Shown here piece after piece: positions 61,732 to 64,000 of a DNA stretch of 64,000 nucleotides. Both the position numbers and the translations under genes were made by a program. This stretch comes from Glaciimonas sp. Its GTDB lineage: Bacteria > Pseudomonadota > Gammaproteobacteria > Burkholderiales > Burkholderiaceae_D. The stretch's first letter is position 1. Every line of letters begins with the position of its first letter. Location of the stretch: positions 32,273 through 96,272 of the forward strand of contig JABBOV010000015.1 of the NCBI GenBank assembly GCA_012927625.1, written 5' to 3'. The notes below the pieces were generated by a model that worked only from the letters and a program-made list of their open reading frames with translations, did not search any database and was not told where the DNA came from.

Positions 61732-63576
61732 TTATGGATTCACATTTACACCGGACGGGCATGTCGTACTGGCGTTATCACGGCTAATGCGCGCAGTACT
61801 TCGAGCGTAGGGAGAATTCGGTGCCTTGTATTGCGCCATGAAAGCGACAAGAGCATCAATATCCTGTGCTCCCCCGAGACGGTTTGTGCCGTTACGGAAA
61901 GTTGAGTAACCATCGCCGCCGTCCGCCATGAAATTGTTGACGGTAACCCTGTAGGTTTTTGTAGGATTGAGCACTCCGCCGCTTGCATCAACGAGGGTTT
62001 CAGTGCTTCCACTTGTGGTCAACGTCACATTGCTGATCCGGGCATCACAAGCGTTGGCGCCGTTCCAAAGATATTTGAAGCCGGCCGATGGCAGCATGAA
62101 GCGCGTGGCGGTGGCCGCCTGACCGCGGCAACCGGCAAACTGTTCTTCCAATACATTTTTCAGGTCTTGCGCAGTCAAGGTCATCGTCACCAGGCTGTTG
62201 CCGAAAGGCTGGACGGTGAATCCCTCGCCGTAGGTCACATTGCCGTCACCTTCGCCCACCGAACTCGACGCGAAAGTAAAACCGGGGCTGCGCACCCCAC
62301 CGCCGTTCATGAGTGCGATGACAGCCTGGCCGAAGCCGCTTGCCTGAGTCGCCATAAGCTGAGCATCCGCGATTAAATTGCCGGCGGGCATATTGCAAGC
62401 GCCATCTCGACTCGTGGGCAAATCATCGGAGATGGAACCAATTATTGCGTTAGCGACAGGTGAAACCAGTCCTTTGTAGGCCGTTACAATCTTGGCCACG
62501 ACGGCATCAGCCGTAACTGCAGGATCGTTGCGTACCACGAGCCGGTTGTTGGCATCGACCTTGGTAATATTCCTGGAAACGGGGTCAATGGTAACGTCGA
62601 TGTCTGTCAGCACGCGACCGAACGCGCTAGAACTCGTGACCGAGATATTACGCCCGACGACGTTTGGCAATTTACAGTTGTACGCGCTGTGCGTGTGCCC
62701 GCTGACTACCACGTCTACGGCATCATCGAGCTGTTTGACGATGTTGGCGATTGCTGAACCCGTGAGATTACCCTCGCAGCCATTGATGTCCGACAACGTG
62801 CCGGTCTGGAAACCGCCTTCGTGTACCAGCACCACGATCGATTCGATTCCCTGGGCACGCAATTCCGGTATCAGCGCGTTCACCGTCTGAGCCTCATCAC
62901 GGAATTCCAGACCGGCCACACCCGTGGGCGTGACAATGGTCGGCGTCGCCTTCAGCGTCATGCCAATGAATGCGACTTTCACGCCATTGAAAGTTTTGAT
63001 GCCGTATGCCGGAAGCAGAGGCTTGCCCGTCGCAGTAGCGATGACATTGGCTGACAGCCACTTGAACTTCGCACCTTCGAATGGAACTGGCGTACCGACA
63101 GTTGCACCCTTGCAGCTATTGGGATCCGTTTGCCCGTTGGTGATCTTGCAGCCGCCGTTTTGGAGGCGCAGCAACTCGGCCGAGCCCTTGTCGAATTCGT
63201 GGTTGCCTACCGCATTGAACTCAACGCCAATGCGATTGAGCGTTTCGATCGACGGTTCATCGAAAAACGATGCAGAAATCAAAGGACTGGCACCGATAAA
63301 GTCACCGGCACCGACAACGATATTCAGCGCATTTTGGCTCTTGAGCTTGGATACATGCGATGCAAGAAATTCGGCGCCGCCGACTGCTGGCCGGCTAACG
63401 GCGGGAACCGATGCATTGACCCCAAAGGTGCCGGGTGATTCGAGATTACCGTGGTAATCGTTGAAAGCAATGATTTTTACTGTGAAAGGATCTTTTGATG
63501 CTGCCGTGTCATTGCCGCTCGAGCATGCAGCCAGAGCCGCAACTGACAGGGTAAGAATGAATGGAAGACTTCTCAT
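61732..63576 (-). CDS. Lipoprotein 5'-nucleotidase / cyclic phosphodiesterase family protein
   Basis: A 614-aa protein with a lipobox (LSVAALAAC), so probably membrane-anchored outside the cytoplasm. The calcineurin-like metallophosphatase domain has FNDYHGNLE (Asp/His ligands), GAGDFIGASP, VGNHEFDKG and VVVSGHTHS; the C-terminal nucleotidase domain (about 360-600) has NGGGVRSPG and FGNSLVTMTLTAQDLK. It hydrolyses extracellular nucleotides for phosphate or nucleoside salvage. ATG 63576 has AAGGAG upstream; the frame open to 63627 is not used. A clear terminator follows the gene. Confidence 0.92.
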   Translation of the reverse strand: MRSLPFILTLSVAALAACSSGNDTAASKDPFTVKIIAFNDYHGNLESPGTFGVNASVPAVSRPAVGGAEFLASHVSKLKSQNALNIVVGAGDFIGASPLISASFFDEPSIETLNRIGVEFNAVGNHEFDKGSAELLRLQNGGCKITNGQTDPNSCKGATVGTPVPFEGAKFKWLSANVIATATGKPLLPAYGIKTFNGVKVAFIGMTLKATPTIVTPTGVAGLEFRDEAQTVNALIPELRAQGIESIVVLVHEGGFQTGTLSDINGCEGNLTGSAIANIVKQLDDAVDVVVSGHTHSAYNCKLPNVVGRNISVTSSSAFGRVLTDIDVTIDPVSRNITKVDANNRLVVRNDPAVTADAVVAKIVTAYKGLVSPVANAIIGSISDDLPTSRDGACNMPAGNLIADAQLMATQASGFGQAVIALMNGGGVRSPGFTFASSSVGEGDGNVTYGEGFTVQPFGNSLVTMTLTAQDLKNVLEEQFAGCRGQAATATRFMLPSAGFKYLWNGANACDARISNVTLTTSGSTETLVDASGGVLNPTKTYRVTVNNFMADGGDGYSTFRNGTNRLGGAQDIDALVAFMAQYKAPNSPYARSTARISRDNASTTCPSGVNVNP

Positions 63577-63804
63577 ATTATTTGCTCCTTGGTTGTCCGG
63601 GGCAGATCGTCCGGTTAACGTTGACATAATGTAAAAGCCAATAATGACAACGTAATGACGCGCAGATTTTCCAACCAGACATGTTGAGCGGCATCCAGAG
63701 CGGTAGATAAACAGCCGTCTCTATACATCTATTCGATAGTTATTAAGGCTGCGTCAGCAAGCATCAATCCCATTTGATTGGTGCGATGCGCCCGTTGTTA
63801 TTAT

Positions 63805-63993
63805 TTACTTCGCCTTCTCCCGCAGTCTGATTTTTACGATTAGCCGTGGCAAGATGTCATCAGAGTCCGCTCGCATTTCGCACTCCATGACAAAACTAGC
63901 AGGGAGTGTAAGAATCTGCGCATTCACTTCGACTGTAGTTGTAAGACTTGGCTCCCAAGTCATTGCTTGGGGAGCCCTCACTGTAACCATCAA
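63805..63993 (-). CDS. Possible small or truncated protein at the right edge
   Basis: A 62-codon frame (TTG or ATG start at 63993/63990) remains open to the window edge and ends RLIVKIRLREKAK. Its composition looks protein-like (MTWEPSLTTTVEVNAQ), but no family is recognised and no ribosome site is seen. It may be the C-terminal part of a gene that begins beyond the window, or spurious. 63628-63804 shows no gene. Confidence 0.3.
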   Translation of the reverse strand: MMVTVRAPQAMTWEPSLTTTVEVNAQILTLPASFVMECEMRADSDDILPRLIVKIRLREKAK

Positions 63994-64000
63994 GGACCGT

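Overview
The window reads as one contiguous piece of a betaproteobacterial chromosome. Gene order and protein character (nar cluster with a parvulin after narI, comM-ubiK-glnK-amtB, Liv-type transporters beside acyl-CoA enzymes) suggest Burkholderiales, possibly Oxalobacteraceae. That placement is inference; no rRNA or other marker gene is present. No tRNA, rRNA or CRISPR array was seen.

Left region (1-10.8 kb): genes typical of low-oxygen and nitrogen-oxide metabolism. It holds a metallo-beta-lactamase-fold protein, a decayed DUF2249 gene, a universal stress protein, a SirB-like membrane protein and a DGC-domain metal protein. Next come the oxygen-independent ubiquinone genes ubiT, ubiV and ubiU, with a hemolysin-III membrane protein between them, and a nitronate-monooxygenase-like flavoprotein. 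A compact operon (hemerythrin, DUF2249, 12-TM haem-copper-oxidase-like protein) lies behind an FNR/Dnr-type box. It converges on a Crp/Fnr regulator that lacks the FNR cysteine cluster.

Nitrate respiration block (11-26.3 kb): narK1, narK2, narGHJI, a parvulin isomerase, then rquA (rhodoquinone biosynthesis, opposite strand), mobB and the nitrate sensor pair narXL. Several intercistronic palindromes lie in this block, including a large GC-rich inverted repeat between narG and narH. Anaerobic ubiquinone synthesis (ubiTUV), conversion of ubiquinone to rhodoquinone (rquA) and a quinol-nitrate oxidoreductase are therefore close together.

Carboxylic-acid block (26.3-49 kb): two parallel modules, each with a Liv-type ABC importer, an acyl-CoA ligase and its own regulator (GntR/FCD in the first, IclR in the second). 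The first module adds an SCP2-type thiolase. The second adds a PimC/PimD-like acyl-CoA dehydrogenase pair, a PcaF/PaaJ-like thiolase and a PaaH-like dehydrogenase. It is divided by a divergent promoter carrying two near-identical 17-bp palindromes. An nnrS gene sits between the modules.

Right region (49-64 kb): an IS66 relic; an NRAMP-related transporter with altered metal-site motifs paired with mgtC behind structured leaders; a PAP2 phosphatase running into a kdpE relic; comM; ubiK; glnK-amtB with a recognisable NtrC site and sigma-54 promoter; ureE, ureF and ureG cut off from urease structural genes by an IS200-type relic; a TPR-plus-trypsin-fold protein that has lost its catalytic triad; and a lipoprotein 5'-nucleotidase.
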